In this document: positions 51,811 to 52,229 of the stretch, piece after piece | Layout: the number at the start of each line of letters is the position of its first letter | How positions within the stretch are numbered: position 1 is the first letter of the stretch | DNA from: Candidatus Oleimmundimicrobium americanum | GTDB lineage: Bacteria; Actinomycetota; Aquicultoria; UBA3085; Oleimmundimicrobiaceae | Direction of reading: 5' to 3' | DNA: 52,229 nt | Assembly (NCBI GenBank): GCA_002366545.1 | Contig: DFBH01000055.1 | Coordinates: 1-52,229 of the forward strand | Program-made: the position numbers and the translations under genes | The notes under the pieces: model-generated | What the model was told of the DNA's origin: nothing | What the model saw: the letters and a program-made list of their open reading frames with translations, nothing else | Databases searched by the model: none

Positions 51811-52092
51811 ATGGATAAAGTTCGTGCTCATGTAAAGGTTGAAGGAAGAGTTCAAGGTGTATGCTTTCGTTCATACACGAAAAAAGTTGCCGAGGATAAT
51901 AATGTAACTGGTTGGGTTGGAAATATGCCCGACGGTTCGGTTGAGATGGTTTTAGAAGGCGAAAAAAAAGATGTTAAAAAGGTTATTGACTGGGCCTACG
52001 AGGGCCCGTCGTATGCTAAGGTGACGAACGTGGTCGTTAACTGGGAAGGTTATAGAGGGGAGTTTAACGGCTTTAAGGTTAGATACTGGTAA
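51811..52092 (+). CDS. acyP: Acylphosphatase
   Basis: 93 residues, the full size of the family, hydrolyses acyl phosphates. Catalytic Arg in GRVQGVCFRSYT and Asn in GWVGNMPDGSVE are both present; C-terminal GFKVRYW is typical. ATG with AGGTGG upstream. It stands alone between two 7-bp repeat arrays. Confidence 0.95.
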   Translation: MDKVRAHVKVEGRVQGVCFRSYTKKVAEDNNVTGWVGNMPDGSVEMVLEGEKKDVKKVIDWAYEGPSYAKVTNVVVNWEGYRGEFNGFKVRYW

Positions 52093-52103
52093 AACCTCAT
52101 AAA

Positions 52104-52138
52104 TAGCAGATGGCTTATGGCTTATGGCTGATAGCTTG
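52104..52138 (+). repeat. Degenerate 7-bp tandem repeat (TGGCTTA)
   Basis: TAGCAGA, TGGCTTA, TGGCTTA, TGGCTGA, TAGCTTG in 7-nt phase, directly after acyP and before the end of an IS element. Confidence 0.65.
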
Positions 52139-52141
52139 GAG

Positions 52142-52229
52142 TGAACCCCAAATTTCCGACAATAAGTTAAGACACCATGGCTACGATTTGCCCCTCAAAT
52201 TCATTGGGTGGTACATAGCCAAGTGATGA
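52142..52229 (-). mobile_element. End of an IS3-type insertion sequence
   Basis: Beginning near TGAACCCCAAATTT (52142), the terminal bases resemble IS150/IS3-group ends, which read TGxxxTGACCCCAAA. The inside of the element carries the 3' end of a transposase on the minus strand. The rest lies outside the window, so boundaries and target duplication cannot be checked. Confidence 0.5.
52167..52229 (-). CDS. Transposase C-terminus, IS3 family OrfB (partial)
   Basis: The minus strand from the window edge reads SSLGYVPPNEFEGQIVAMVS and a TAA stop at 52167. The S-x-LGY-x-P-x-E-F string is the C-terminal hallmark of IS3/IS481-type integrase-fold (DDE) transposases. Only these 20 residues are visible; whether the gene is intact is unknown. 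Confidence 0.65.
   Translation of the reverse strand, partial: SSLGYVPPNEFEGQIVAMVS

Overview
The window is 52 kb of an AT-rich bacterial chromosome, almost all of it coding and almost all on the + strand. It is dominated by housekeeping genes in long, tightly packed runs with 4-nt ATGA overlaps. TTG and GTG starts are frequent. RNase J, RNase Y, SpoVS, RnpM (YlxR), a RodZ-like protein and the order rseP-ispG-proS with no outer-membrane assembly gene point to a monoderm of the Bacillota type or a deep, low-GC Actinomycetota-type lineage. I cannot place it further from sequence alone.

Layout. (1) 1-5615: ileS, a DksA/TraR zinc-finger gene, lspA, lgt and rluD. (2) 5643-6785, minus strand: a RecB/Cas4-like PD-(D/E)XK nuclease with an Fe-S cysteine set, under its own SOS-type promoter. 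(3) 7045-16852: rpsB, tsf, pyrH, frr, uppS, cdsA, dxr, rseP, ispG, proS and a glycosyltransferase, covering translation factors, undecaprenyl and phospholipid precursors and the MEP isoprenoid pathway. (4) 17013-24577: rimP, nusA, rnpM, infB, DUF503, rbfA, nrnA, truB and ribF. (5) 24671-34710: rpsO, pnp, an M16 peptidase, dapB, dapA, rnj, uppP and ftsK. (6) 34824-42847: rodZ-like, yajQ, rimO, pgsA, cinA, thpR, a TnpB-like gene, recA and recX. (7) 44008-52092: rny, a GHKL ATPase, spoVS, a PHP phosphoesterase, miaB, a LigB/MEMO-AMMECR1 fusion and an acylphosphatase. The window ends in the 3' end of an IS3-type transposase on the minus strand.

The most interesting part is the recA locus. A strong promoter carrying a perfect LexA-type operator (CGAAC-N4-GTTCG), followed by an orphan AGGAGG, stands where the recA promoter should be, directly after thpR. 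A stand-alone TnpB-like RuvC protein gene sits between it and recA. The last ~100 nt of that gene fold into three consecutive hairpins, the position expected for an omegaRNA/reRNA, and the sequence that would follow as guide is the recA leader. A second LexA-type operator in the same promoter architecture controls the RecB-like nuclease, so two parts of one SOS regulon are visible.

Two long gene-free islands (42848-44007 and 47023-47981) are paralogous mosaics of repeats. They carry many miniature hairpins with a fixed CC-(TCT/AAA)-GG core but different, self-complementary arms, and degenerate 7-bp tandem repeats. The same mini-hairpins occur in the recA leader. The end of the first island, just upstream of rny, is different: it has a strong promoter, an AT-rich segment that folds into a 13-bp closing stem enclosing two perfect hairpins, and then a canonical intrinsic terminator. 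This looks like an undescribed ~240-nt structured RNA or leader. No rRNA, tRNA or CRISPR array was seen.
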